A stretch of DNA of 64,000 bases from Fulvia fulva (lineage: Eukaryota > Ascomycota > Dothideomycetes > Mycosphaerellales > Mycosphaerellaceae), in assembly GCF_020509005.1 (NCBI RefSeq), contig NC_063012.1, positions 2,170,001 through 2,234,000 of the forward strand, given 5' to 3'. Positions 13,561-24,639 of the stretch are shown here, piece after piece; position 1 is the first letter of the stretch; each line of letters starts with the position of its first letter. The notes beneath the pieces were generated by a model, which saw only the letters and a program-made list of their open reading frames with translations, searched no databases and was not told where the DNA came from. The translations under genes and the position numbers were made by a program.

Positions 13561-13650
13561 CGGGTTTCTCTTTATATATAATAATAGATATATACCTATA
13601 TAGGCCGAATAGGGTCCTAGAATAGGGGAATAACAAATCTATCTATCTAT
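11651..13650 (+). mobile_element. LINE-1a: 3' part of a Tad-like non-LTR retrotransposon
   Basis: This copy starts inside ORF2 just upstream of the RT core and runs to the 3' tail of (TCTA)n at about 13638-13650. It aligns base for base with LINE-1c, d and e on the other strand. The left edge coincides with the gypsy-G2 LTR, so the missing 5' part may be a consequence of that insertion rather than of incomplete reverse transcription. The 3' flank reads TATATAAC, i.e. TATATAG when read with the tail on the minus strand, the same motif seen at LINE-1d and LINE-1e. Confidence 0.88.
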
Positions 13651-14140
13651 CTATATAACCTACTTTTAAAACACTCTATATAACCCAGTATAATAACTTC
13701 CTATACTTCTAACGTAATAGTTATAAGCCCGGTTAGCGCTTACTAATATTCGCTATAATAAGGAAGTCCTAAAGTAGAGTTTATATTATTATAGTACTAC
13801 TACTATACCTAGTATAGTAGTACTCTCTAGGCCTAGTAAATCCGCGTAGAACTTTTACTATCCTATAACCTATCTTATAGTTCTAGCTACTACCGAGACG
13901 CCGGTAACTACTAGTACCCTACCTTAGGGTACCGTAGTTCTAAAGAGCTATAACTAATAGGACAAGTTTGACCGTTAGCTAGAGCTCTACGTAGAGTCTT
14001 AAAATGTCTAGAAGTATATAGATCCTTACTAACTAAGTTACGAGCTAATAGAGCCTACTTACTTAACGTTTAAGAAAATCTAATAAGTATATACGGTAGG
14101 AGATTTAGTCTAGGAGAGCTAGGTAAAAAACCGCCTAAAA
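13651..14140 (+). mobile_element. copia-2, 5' fragment (LTR end, primer site, gag start)
   Basis: After the LINE-1a tail come about 68 bases of a presumed LTR end, a primer-binding site identical in core to that of copia-1, a leader, and the start of a gag-like frame. The gag reading (frame of base 13961) shows DKFDR, LELYVES, KYIDPY and LIEPTYLTFKKI with intervening stops, similar in style to Ty1/copia gag N-termini. LINE-1b interrupts it at about 14141. A matching integrase piece of a copia element resumes at 18322, so I infer that the two are parts of one element. Confidence 0.65.
13719..13730 (+). other. copia-2 primer-binding site (half-tRNA iMet type)
   Basis: AGTTATAAGCCC lies next to the presumed LTR end (...CGTAATA). 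Two G-to-A changes separate it from GGTTATGAGCCC, the complement of the anticodon stem-loop region of initiator-Met tRNA, the primer used by Drosophila copia and yeast Ty5. Copia-1 carries GGTTATAAGCCC at the same place. Confidence 0.6.
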
Positions 14141-14559
14141 CGCTTATCGATCTCTACGCTAAAACAAGATATATTCGAAAGCTCTTATTAAGGCCATTCT
14201 AACGATATACAAAGCAGGCCACTGCCCCTAGGACTAAGGGAGTTCTACCTTATTTAATCTGGATAGCTTAAAGCTCTCTTCACCCTGTTTCTTTAGCTCT
14301 AAACGCCGCGGAGGTGCCTAGCTACATTAGGTAACTCCTAGGCAATAGTAGCCTAGGCTACGGTACTAACGGCGCCTACGGCCCTATAGGCGAAGCCCCC
14401 CTAAGACAACTAGTAGCAACTTATAGAGGACGTAAAAAGTATAGAAACTAACGATTAGCTCCCTTACCGGTCTCTATAGGTAATGATCACTTAGCTACGT
14501 ACGGCGCTTATACTATCGTATTACCGAGGGCAATAAGAAATAAGGACGACGTCCTAGGC

Positions 14560-15500
14560 GATTAGTAAGGCCACCCGGAATCAACACCCCTATAGCTAGG
14601 CATCGGTCGCGGCATCGATACTAGGCCCCCGCCTAACGTACAATGTAGTTACGATCCGTATTGTAGCAAAGGAAGACTAGGCCGAAGTTACGAAGCTATT
14701 AAACAAGGAGCTCGCCTAACGAATTAACTAACTAGGGGTGGTCGTAGTGAACCAATAGTCTAACGGCACTCTACAGATCTATACTAGCTCTACTACTACT
14801 AGGAGGCACCTAGAGGCATAGCTATAGTAGGTATCTAAGGTTACGGCATTAGCGAAGGTCTTAACGAAACAATTTACGATCCTAGTCTACGACATGCCTA
14901 AGGAGTTTGACCTAACTAACTAGGGTCACCTACGCGCTCTCTAAGAGAACAACCCGGTCACTCTTAACTCTCTAATCTAGAAGGCGACTTGGCTCTATAG
15001 GAAATGGCCAGAAGGTAAGAAGGCCTCGGCGCTAATAGTATAGCTATAAGACGTAAAAGCGGCGGATCTAGCGATAGAATAAGGCCTAGTCTAGCAATAT
15101 AGCCTTAAGACAGTAGAAAAGCACTCCTTATCCTTTCGTGTCCTCTAATGCTTTAAATGCTAATAGTATAGACACCAAACCTATACGTGTATAAACAAGT
15201 AGGCCTGCTCGAACTATATAGGAGACTATATGTCTAGAGACTATATATCGACTACGAGACGGTACGCGAACTATCCGGGGCACTACCTATCGTATAGTAC
15301 GGAATGCCTATAGCGGAAACTAGCGAAAAACAAGGCAATCACAAACAGAACCGTCGCCCTAAGATTCTACGGCGACCGTAAGGCTAGCCTATACCGGAAC
15401 TAACTAGCGGCGGTCGGGTATAAGCGCCCTAGGGCCGAGAACAATATAAAGGATACGCAACCTAGGGTATACGGGAGGCCACGTGCTCTACTAGCTACGG
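14560..15500 (+). pseudogene. LINE-1b ORF1 remnant with CCHC zinc knuckles
   Basis: ORF1 of Tad-like LINEs is an RNA-binding protein that packages the element RNA. Around 14640-15120 the translation includes RLTYNVVTIRIVAKED and ILVYDMPKEFDLTN. At 15149-15190 a CX2CX4HX4C knuckle (CFKC, His, TYTC) keeps all four ligands although two stops fall inside it. Two or more further Cys/His clusters follow to about 15310, with several Cys turned Tyr. A basic segment (LRFYGDRKASL) ends the protein. Start and stop codons are not securely identifiable after RIP. Confidence 0.75.
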
Positions 15501-15624
15501 CGAGGGAATCTAACTAGGCCCGGCTCCCCTTTAGTATATAGCCGATAGGCGTAGACTAGGACGTATAGGGCAGTAGGATATAGGACGATATAGAGGAAAT
15601 AATTGTCGATACCGATGACTAGCC

Positions 15625-16449
15625 TCGACACGCTTAGTATTATCTAGTATAACGTCAACTATAGCAAGGATATAGTCTAGAACCATTTCCTACGCGAGGC
15701 GGACCCGCGCGTCCACTACGTCCTTATAATCTAGGAGCTATAGATTAACCCGTACTATAAGAGACTAACGACCTACAAGTTACTAGGCTATACGACATGC
15801 CTACGAGGCGACGGTAGACCCCGTACGTGCTTCTATGTCAGTAAGGACATACTAGAATCCGACTAGGAGGTAGTGTACTACGTAGACGAAGAAGGCGGGG
15901 GCGATATTACCTCCCTCTACGTAGGTAGCACCTAGATACACAACCTATATATACAACCGCTAGCCTCGAGGTCTAGCCGCGACCTAGGGGTCTATAGACA
16001 CCTAGACAGTGCGCTTAAAAGACAAGGGTGCCACATCGTAGTAGGAGACTTCAATATATACTACCCTTCCTAGGAAAGCCTTATATAGCCGCACCCTATA
16101 GCCGACGAAGTACTCGACTTGATAGCGAGTAACGTAATTGCCCTTAATACCCCGAAGGACCTAGGTACCTAGAAGAGAGGGGGACTCTAAGGCACGATCG
16201 ACCTCTCCTAGATCTTAGATAGCCACTACTACACGGTAACCTACTATAGGATCGAACATGAACTCGAGGCGTCGTTAGACTATATACTAGTCAGGACCTC
16301 TATTACGACATAGATATAACGTACACTAGCGAGAACCCCTAAGCCAAACTAGGGAAAGGCCTACTAGGCTAACATCTAGGCGTACCTCGATAACTCTAAG
16401 AGGCTAGTCTAGATCGCGTAGTAGTAATATAACAGTAAAGACGAGATAG
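15625..16449 (+). pseudogene. LINE-1b ORF2 N-terminal endonuclease, truncated
   Basis: An apurinic/apyrimidinic-type endonuclease domain is readable: YNVNYSKDIVQNHFL near 15650, IQELQINPYYKRL near 15735, GDFNIYYPS near 16042 and SLDYILVRTSI near 16273. These match the conserved blocks of LINE endonucleases, the enzyme that nicks the target and starts target-primed reverse transcription. The frame ends at the junction with gypsy-B'; the RT is absent. Confidence 0.8.
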
Positions 16450-18107
16450 CTATAATAATAGAAGATCGCCGCGTTAGATTATAAAATTATCGCGGATCGA
16501 CTATACGTCGACAAAGCCTTATAAATCCTAGTCTTTTAGAACCTCCGTACCCGGATAGTACGTAAATACTATAATAGTAGAGTAGCTAGCTACTAAGACA
16601 TAGCGAGGACCTTTAATCTACTATAACGGTAAAACCTCTTCTAGCCTAGTATAGTAAGTAACGTCGTAAGATACGTACGATACTACCTAATATATAGGCA
16701 CTCGACTCTATTAAAACTAATAAAGCAAGGCACCCTATCCCTATACTATACGCCCGGTTACGAATAGAAGTATATCGTAGTAGACTTTATCGTCGACCTG
16801 CCTACTAGTAAAGATCCCGATACTAGACTAATCTATAAATACGTTATAATAGTTACCGATATACTAACTAAACGCGTACGGCTACTCTCTACTAATGACT
16901 TGAACGCTAAGTACGCCGCTACCTTGTTCTATAAGTATATATTCCCCGTATACGGCCTACCGGAGGTAGTCGTAAGCGATAGAGGTACGTAATTCGTTAG
17001 CGCGCTCTTCTATAGACTCTACGTAAGGCTTAGTATCTCCTAAGATCTTTCTATAGCCTTCTATCTAGAAACGGATAGGCAATTAGAACGTACGAACTAA
17101 GTACTCGAATAGTATATCCGCGCCTATACTAACTATTAATAAGATGACTAGGTCGAGTTACTACCCGACGCCGAGTTCGCCCTTAATAATTACGAGTCTA
17201 TAAGTACCGGAATAACTCTCTTCTTTGCCGACTCTAGCCGCTACCCGCGGATAGAGTTTAGTAGCCTAGCTAAACTATAAGTTATAGCTCGGGAAGTACC
17301 TAACGTCGAGGCCGCTAACGCGTTAGTTAATAATATATAAGACACTTAAGTATAAATACGGCGGGTACTCGAGTCTATACGCCGCGACCGCCTAGATAAG
17401 CTACGCGACGTATATACTTTTATATAAGTACGAACGGCCGAAGCCGTAAATACTCGGTAAGCGCTAGCGCCTACCTACTAGCCTAACGATATAGTTCTAC
17501 TAGATGCCCGTAATATTAAGACTATACGCCTAAGTAAGAGACTCGATTATAAGTTCCTTAGGCCGTTTCGGGTCGTTAGCGCCGTAGGTAGACGCTCGTA
17601 TAAACTCGAACTTAGCGATAGGATATAAATTCATAACGTATTCTATACGAGTAAGTTACGCCGCGTAGTAACCGAAGGGATACCTAGATAACGTAAACTA
17701 CTACTAGCGCCCGTAATCGTCGAACGCGAAGGCTAGGTATTAGAGGAACACAAAGTAGAGGATCTAGTAGATTCTAAGATTAGGTATAACGATATATAGT
17801 ATATAGTTATTTAGAAGGATCGTACGCGGAGCTAGGCTACGTAGTTAGCCGTACTACCTAGATATAAAGAACTCGTAATCGGTTTCTACTAGCGACACCT
17901 AGACAAACCTAAGCCTACCTTCGACGGACTCGATTAGCTAGTAACTTAATACGGGCTAGCGCTAATCCTCGGACCGCGTATACGAACGCGACATAACTAT
18001 AGCTTCCTTAATAAAGCTCTCGAGACTAGTACCGGTACTAGTACTAGCGATAGCCCCCTATACGCTCCGAGTATTAAACGTAGAAGCGTCGTAGGAGCTC
18101 CTTATTC
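16450..18107 (+). pseudogene. gypsy-B' pol 3' part: integrase and chromodomain
   Basis: The core carries VVDFIVDLP near 16779 (first Asp), VVVSDRGT near 16967 (second Asp) and ETDRQLERTN near 17068 (Glu), so all three catalytic residues are present, but TAG/TAA stops interrupt the frame. The C-terminus holds a chromodomain-like segment at about 17755-17905 (VEDLVDSKIRYNDI ... YKELVIGFY). In chromoviruses this domain binds methylated histone H3 and directs insertion to heterochromatin. Confidence 0.82.
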
Positions 18108-18119
18108 GAGGAGGGGGGG
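18108..18119 (+). other. gypsy-B' polypurine tract
   Basis: GAGGAGGGGGGG then TAC immediately precedes the LTR. It is identical to the tract of the minus-strand gypsy-B copy (28821-28832). Confidence 0.8.
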
Positions 18120-18122
18120 TAC

Positions 18123-18321
18123 TATTACGAGATAGCCCTTTTCTACGAACTACCTCGTAATATAGTATCGTCTACCGTACGCCCGCGCGCTAGCGGCCGC
18201 TAGTACCCGCTAGCTCGATTCGCGCTACTTTATCTTCTCCCGCCTCTCGCGCTCTCTTAGATAGCTCGCGTAACTATATATATCTTTACCCGACCCTATT
18301 ATAGTACTCTCGCCCGTAACA
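18123..18321 (+). repeat. gypsy-B' 3' LTR (199 bp)
   Basis: TATTACGAG...CCCGTAACA is the inverse of the 198-bp LTRs of gypsy-B and contains the same landmark block of CGGCCGC and CGCGCGC motifs. The leading TA is presumably a mutated TG. Confidence 0.88.
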
Positions 18322-19255
18322 ACCTATATAGGACCTAGTAGAAAGAGCTAGAGCTCTAATTATTACTATAAGTAGAACTATTTATATCTACGTACGATTA
18401 CCGGAAAAGCTTTAGCTAGAATATACTATAGTAGCGGTATATATCCTCTAGCGATCCCCTATCTAGTTAAAGGGCTAGAAGACCCTATTCGAATTAGTAA
18501 TAGGACGAGTTCCGAACGTAGGTTATATAGTAGTATATAGCTGCCTTATATATATACTTATCTATAGACTAGATTAGCCTAGTAAGAGCGAGAAACTCTA
18601 AGAGAGAGCGCTTATAGGCTACCTTATAGGATACGACTCTACTAAGATCTACCGCGTATAGGACCTATTAAAAGATAGGGTTATACGAGTTAAGGACGTC
18701 CTCTTCGATAAGACTACGTTCTATAACCTATTACGCCTAATAGTAGGGTATACGACTCCTATCTAGAATATCGTAATAGCGGAACCGGCTAAAGAGCCTA
18801 AATAATACTACGACCTATATATCGCTTATTACGAGCAAGACATAGTATAGGCCGAGGGGGTAGAAGAATAGGCTTAGTAGCCGTATACCTAATAACCTCG
18901 AGACGCTTACTAAAAGCTCCTTAGGTAAGAACTCTATAAGCCGTAATACCGCGAGTTAGTAATATATAACTAAAAGGACCGGCAAATCGAGTACGTAATA
19001 CATTACGTAACTTAAGACAATATATAGTAGTTAGTATATAATACTACTAACTACTACGATACCCTATAGTAGTAGATAATAGATGCTACGGGCCTAGGCG
19101 GACGTCTAGTAAATAGTAGTCGGTTACGTAACTCGGTACGGGCCGGCCCGTATACCTCGGCTTATATATTAACTTTCCGTACCTTATACTCCTCTTAGAT
19201 AGCCTATCTAATAACTTTGTTAATAGCTTTTCTATTGATTATACGTACGACGTAC
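18322..19255 (+). pseudogene. copia-2 fragment: integrase C-terminal region and linker
   Basis: In the frame of base 18617 the protein reads GYLIGYDSTKIYRV, then RVIRVKDVLFDKTTFY after a stop. This is the C-terminal block of Ty1/copia integrases (GYxxGYD...RVWDP...RDVxFDE). Downstream the frame continues with TAG stops through a low-similarity linker (PYTSAYILTFRTLYSS) to about 19255, where LINE-2 begins. RT and RNase H are absent. With the gag fragment at 13651-14140 this is probably one copia element gutted by later insertions and a deletion. Confidence 0.7.
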
Positions 19256-19389
19256 TATTTAAAAGCGCCTATTAAGGCTATTACCTACCGAGAATAAGAG
19301 TAGCGCGCCTACGCTAGCGGCCGCGTAATTATACGGAAAGCGATAAGAAAATAGGAATCTACCTCCTATCTAACTAGACCCTAAAATTA

Positions 19390-20900
19390 CGGAGCCGCGG
19401 AGGTAAACTGCCTATTTAGGCAACTTCTAACCTTAGCCGTAGCTAAAGTATAGCGATATAGAGACTAGATCCTAAGCCTAACTCGCGAGTATTAAGTAGC
19501 TCGCGAGAGATATCTAAATCTCTATAAACGGGAATACGATATAGGAACCTAGCTAGTAGTAACTAACCCTTTAATAGCTAAGCTAATAACTATCCTAGTA
19601 ATAGTAAGATAACGGCTAACGACAATATACTAAGGGCCTAGGAAAGTTATAACGAACCCTAGCCGCCCCCGGCCCCTCCGCGTAGATAGTATTATATAAA
19701 GAAGCCTAGGTAATACTAGACGAAGACGAACACCTAGCCTAAGTATATAAGAATATAATCGCGTAGCTCCTTAGTATACTTAAGGCACTCGAACACTAGA
19801 CCCTAAGAACGATCTACTAGACTATATAGTACGTAATATAATAGAAGAACCCTATATAGGCTATAATCGCCGCGGGATACTACCCGGCCTAACCCTAGAG
19901 GACTAATAACGCGATCCGAGTCTACGTTATCGACCCGGAGGAGAAAAGGGAACTCGAGGGCCTTACGAGTAAGGAGCTTATTAATAGAATCGGCCGGAAG
20001 GAGATCGTAGGAGCGAAGGTAAAGCTAAGGGAGGTAGTAAGGCTTTTTCCGTATAGGAGACAGATCGATAAAGACTCGAGACGTATAAGGAATAGACAAC
20101 TAAAGTAGCAAAGTTAGCGAAGGTCTCCTACTAACAATTTATAGTAATAGCCTACGGGGTCCCTAGAACCTTTAAGGTCGAAAATGACCTCCCCTAGCTA
20201 CAAATATAGAACTAGAGCACATCCCTAGGAGTACGCTTCTCTAAGGCCGTCTAGCTATATAGAAGCGTCGAACTAATAAAGATATACTCCTCGTTAATCG
20301 TCTAGATAGTAAATACGGAATAAGTAAACCTTGTCCTAGATAAAGGACTATACTAGATCTACGAACGTCTTAATACGGAAATCTACTAGAGTAGCTATAG
20401 AGTACTCTAATACTTCAACTACTAATAGTACGGGTATATCGCCCCGAAATATACGGAGAAGACCCCGAAGTACCTATACTACGTAGGCCTATACTAGGGA
20501 AAGTAATGCCTACGAGAAGAAGTAAGGTACGTATACTATAGCCGGAAATACCCGGCGTACTCGAGTTAATACCTAACCCGGATTACTATAAAAGGGAAGG
20601 CTAGCTAAGTACAAATAACGACCCTAGCGAGGTACCCTACCCCGTAGTAAGGTAGCGCTTAATATAAAGGCTTTAAGGCGGCAAAAAGAAAGAGAACGGA
20701 GGAGGTAATAAGGGGCACCCTACCGAGTACGTACCCGCCGCTAGGACGGCTAAGGGGGATAAATAGGGTAGTAAACGAGATAGGACAGATACGGATTTTT
20801 AGAACACCCCTACCGGCTAAAGGCCTACTAACCTAAGAGAAAGATACGATAACCGTAGGTACTACCTAAGCCCGGAGCACCCCTATAGACATTATCCTAG
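19390..20900 (+). pseudogene. LINE-2 ORF1 remnant
   Basis: The region upstream of the endonuclease has the position and length of a Tad-like ORF1. Near 20470-20560 a run of former Cys/His codons (tac tac gta ggc cta tac; one surviving TGC) fits degraded zinc knuckles. Upstream around 20160-20420 the sequence is rich in Leu/Thr/Lys blocks as in LINE-1 ORF1. I could not fix start or stop, and all frames contain TAG/TAA. Confidence 0.55.
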
Positions 20901-20904
20901 CTAG

Positions 20905-23900
20905 CCCGTAATAGTAGTATAGGATAACCTTAGTATTATATAGTATAACGTTAATAAAAGTAAAGATAAGGTCTAACTCTACTTCCTATAAGAACTCGAC
21001 TACTAAAAGCACTATGTCGTAGCGCTATAGGAACCTTAGACTAACCTATATATAAGTAAACCGGTAACCTATAACGACTAACGATACTATACGGTAATCG
21101 GTAGGGGTATAGGATATACTCTAAGAATATATACCTATATAAGTAAGGCTATTAGTATAGAAGTATAGAAGGTCGTACTATAGCTAGAGGGCTACTAGGG
21201 GGACATAACGACAATCGAAATAGTAATAGGCTAGGGAACCGTCCGAATCTATAACGTCTATAACCCTTCCCTATAAGGACAAACGAGTAGAGACCTAGGA
21301 ACCCTAGCTACGCTAGACCGGATACTCGAACAAGGGGATATATACTAAGTCCTAGTAGGCGACTTTAACCTTTACTACCCGTAATAGGGTATAGACTTCA
21401 CCCCCCTATACGTATACCTAGGAGGTAAGTTACTAGAAATTACCGCGAGCCGCGATATAGAACTAGTAACCCTAAAGGGTATAGAGACGTAGAAGGCGAG
21501 ATTAAGCGTAAGTACGATTAACCTATACTTCCTCTCGAGAGAGCTAGTAAAGAGACTAGATAAGTACCGCCCGAACCTCTTACTCGAAGTAGGATTAGAC
21601 TATATCCCGATCTAGACAATAATCGAGGTAGGAGTCGAGAAGGAACCTATAGCGGAGCTATACCTAAACTAGAAGAAGGCCCCGTAGGAGGAAATCCGAG
21701 ACGAACTAGCGGTACGACTATATAATAATAGAGTAAATACGGGACTAGAAGCGGGAATAGAAGTAGAATAAGAAGCCGAGCTTAATAAAGAAGCCGAATG
21801 GATAACGATAGTTATATAGGAGGTAGCTCGTCGGTATATACCCTATATTCGACCTTCTTAAAGACAGAAGCTATTCTAGACCCCGGCGTACGCGGAAAGG
21901 GTAAAGGAGGCGAGGATGGCTAGACGAGAGTGGACAAAGGAGTATATATAAGTAATATAGGACGTATACTAAAGGGCTAGCTAAGCTAAGAAAGCCTAGA
22001 TACGTCGGGATAAATAGCTAGACTAGAGAACGACGGTCGGGCTCGTAATAGAGAATCCTAACTAGATATAGCGACTAGTAAGGTAGGCGAGAGCTAGAGG
22101 GATAGAGAAGACGTCTTACTTCTCGCCTATAGTCGATATAACGGGGACGCTAAGGTTAACGCTAGAGGTAAAAGCGAAGGCGTTTACGGACTACTTCTTC
22201 TTAATATAAGTCGACGCGGACCTAACGGATATAGTAGGTACGTCGTACCCGGAACTACTAGATATATACTAGACAGTCTAGCTAGGGAAGGTTAAGGCCG
22301 TAATAGGACAGCTTAAGGGAAGAAAGGCTCTAGGGCCTAATAAAATCCTAAACCTCCTACTAAAGGAATATAAAGAGGAAATCGCCCCGAGCCTAGCTAA
22401 GCTCTTTACTACTTGTCTACGGAAAGGCTACTATCGGAAGCCGTATAGAGACTCCCTAATAGTAGTTATCTAGAAGCTATAGAAGGAAGACTATAATAGG
22501 CTTAAGTTATATAGACCGATTACGCTCCTAAATATAGTAGGGAAGATCCTAGAGAAGGTAGTAGCCTAGAGACTTATAAAACTAGTCGAGAAGAACAATA
22601 TCCTCCCGGAGATATAGATAGGAGGGAGAAGTAACCGCTTAACCCTTACGGTAATAGAACTAATAACCGAATAGATCTAAACCCTCTAGTACTATAGACG
22701 GAATAGAACAGTATCGCTACTCTCTCTAGATATCTCCGGAGTATTCGATAACGTCTCCTATAAAAGACTACTCTATATACTCCGATAGAAGGGAGTCCCC
22801 GTATAGGCCACGAAATTTATATACTCCTTCCTTAAAGAGAGGACTACGAATATAGTCCTCGGGAGGTATAAATCCGATAGGGTATACGTAGAGACCGGAA
22901 TCCCCTAAGGATCTACGCTATCCCGGATGCTATTCCTAATCTTTATAGCCGACCTTATCCCCTTACTTACGTCCCCTTAGACTTCGGCGTTAGGCTTCGT
23001 AGACGATATTAATATCCTAGCCTAGTCCGCGATAACGGAGGAAAACTATAGACTACTTACGGAGAGATTTAGAGTATATAAGGACTAGGCTAGACGCTAC
23101 GGCGTCCGTTTTACCCTAGAGAAATACTAGCTAATCCACTTTAGTAAAGCGAGGACCTACTATAATATCTAGGCAACTATAATAATCTAGGGATACGAGA
23201 CGAAGCCCTCTCCTAAACTCCGAGTACTAGGAATCTAGCTAGACCTAAAGCTAAGCTAGAACCTATAGATTAAGAAGGCCTAGAATAGGGTATAAGTAAA
23301 CGAGGCATTAATAATACGTCTTACTAAGTTAACGTAGGGGGCGACCTTCGATAAAGCAAGAATAATATATAAAGTAATCGTTTGACTAGCGATACTTTAT
23401 AGGGTATAAATCTAGGGTAGGGAGGGAGTCGATAAGCTAGTACCGCGACGGATCGAATAGCCTCTTAATCGAACCTAAGTAGGCAACTTAAGGAGAATTC
23501 TCAGAGCGTATAAGACTATACCGACGAGAGTAGCCGAGATAGAGACCGGGATACTACCTATCCGTTACTATATTTAAGGGATAAGGATCTAATATACGGC
23601 GAAGACGATAGAGTACCTAGTATAGTAAACTATCTACGATAAGACAGTACGAATCGTATAGAGATATAGTCGGCTATATATAGGACCGTACGTAAGGAGG
23701 AGTTAGAAGCGGGACGACTTACGGGTTTTTAGGAAAGTATAAGGAACGCCGGAGTAGCTAGCGAGGGAGGAGGAGGAACGAAGAACCCGGGAAAAGAAGG
23801 GGAGTAAGGGAAAGTCCTAGAGCCTCGTAGAGTAGGTAGCCGGCTACCTATAGGAATAGGAATAGAATAGTAACCCGCTAGCGAGAATAGGCCCTCTAGC

Positions 23901-24392
23901 CCTACGAACCTTCTAGAGACATAGCTACCTCCTATACCGCGACCTTATAAGGGCAGAAGCAAGCGTAATAATCTAAATCCGGTCCGAATATATCGGGCTT
24001 AGGGCTTACTTATATAGGAGGAACGTCCTAGACATAGATAACCTAGCGTACAAGTATAGCTACCTACCGTAGAACCCGGAATATATAGTCGTACGGTACC
24101 TATAGTAGGTAGAAGGGCGGAGTATATAGAGAGCGAGAGTAGCTAGACGCGACTACTAGTCGATTGTTACGAATAAGAGCGACGTATAGAGTATAGTACG
24201 TTAGGTCCTAACATAAGGATACCTTACCTAGTTTAAACTAGCTAATAAGACAGAGGAGTAGATAGAGAAGATAAGGGAGACTAAGGGGATGTAGACAAGG
24301 TAGTTATTAGGGTAGGCCTATAATACTAGTATACCCTCTATAAGGAAAGCGGGAAGGTAAATAACGGACAAGAGTAGTATAGGAGAGGAGAG
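20905..24392 (+). pseudogene. LINE-2 ORF2 remnant: endonuclease, RT, C-terminal Cys/His
   Basis: One frame is readable for almost 3.5 kb. The endonuclease block has VGDFNLYYP at 21355-21381 and GLDYIPI near 21593. The RT follows: KALGPNKI near 22325, LYRPITLLNIVGKILE near 22509, SLDISGVFDNVSYKRL near 22723 and the active site GFVDDINILA at 22993-23022 with both Asp intact. A connection domain follows (RVAEIETGILPIRY near 23527). Near 24050-24100 a C-terminal zinc motif is reduced to Tyr at most ligand positions. About one stop occurs per 20-30 codons, so it is inactive. Confidence 0.85.
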
Positions 24393-24424
24393 GGGTTTTC
24401 ACCGCGAGCGGTTTCCCCTTTATA
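24393..24424 (+). other. LINE-2 3' UTR stem-loop shared with LINE-1
   Basis: GGGTTTTC, then ACCG-CGAG-CGGT (4-bp stem, 4-base loop), then TTCCCC and TTTATA. LINE-1 has GGGTTTTC, ACC-TATTCG-GGT, TTCCC and TTTATA at the same distance from its end. The flanks are kept while the loop differs, as expected for a 3' recognition element read by the element's RT. Confidence 0.55.
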
Positions 24425-24483
24425 AGACAGAAGTACGTAGAATAGCTATATAGGCTAGGAGGCACTATAATAGCTTAATAAAC

Positions 24484-24510
24484 AATATATATATATATAT
24501 TATTATATAT
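24484..24510. repeat. AT-rich (TA)n tract between LINE-2 and LINE-1c tails
   Basis: About 20 bases of alternating TA lie where the tails of LINE-2 (plus) and LINE-1c (minus) meet. LINE-1c lacks the last 60 or so bases seen in LINE-1a, d and e, so the tract probably marks a deletion or slippage joint. Confidence 0.7.
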
Positions 24511-24639
24511 AAAGGGAAACCCGAATAGGTGAAAACCCTTCCCGCCCCCGACTTCTCCTTATCTAGATTAGCTTTCCCTCTAAACGTACGTAGTCTATAT
24601 CACTACCCCGTTAGCCCCCGCTCCTAGCCGGTCTCGTCG

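Larger units (their letters stand above)
14141..16449 (+). mobile_element. LINE-1b: 5' half of a Tad-like LINE, 3' half missing
   Basis: This copy contains the 5' end, 5' UTR, complete ORF1 and the endonuclease part of ORF2, then stops abruptly at about 16449, where gypsy-B' integrase begins. LINEs usually lose 5' ends, so loss of the 3' half points to a deletion or recombination after insertion. The first 20 bases (14141-14160) match 18 of 20 bases next to LINE-1c's 5' end (47097-47078), both differences being transitions. The true LINE-1 5' end is therefore probably there rather than at 14161. Confidence 0.85.
16446..18321 (+). mobile_element. gypsy-B': 3' part of a second gypsy-B copy
   Basis: This segment aligns throughout with the minus-strand gypsy-B (28621-30500): the integrase N-terminal region, integrase core, chromodomain, polypurine tract and LTR follow in the same order. 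Gag, protease, RT and the 5' LTR are missing. The left edge joins LINE-1b over a shared ATAG. The sequence right of the LTR is copia-2, implying that gypsy-B' had inserted into copia-2. Confidence 0.88.
19256..24486 (+). mobile_element. LINE-2: near full-length Tad-like LINE, second family
   Basis: This element of about 5.2 kb has ORF1 with zinc knuckles, and ORF2 with endonuclease, RT and a C-terminal Cys/His motif. Its protein sequence differs clearly from LINE-1 but the architecture is the same. Short 5' matches to LINE-1 (TTAAGGC near 19275, GCCGCGGAGGT near 19393) support the 5' end near 19256. The 3' UTR shares a stem-loop and tail with LINE-1. It is inserted in copia-2 and meets LINE-1c tail to tail. 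Confidence 0.82.
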
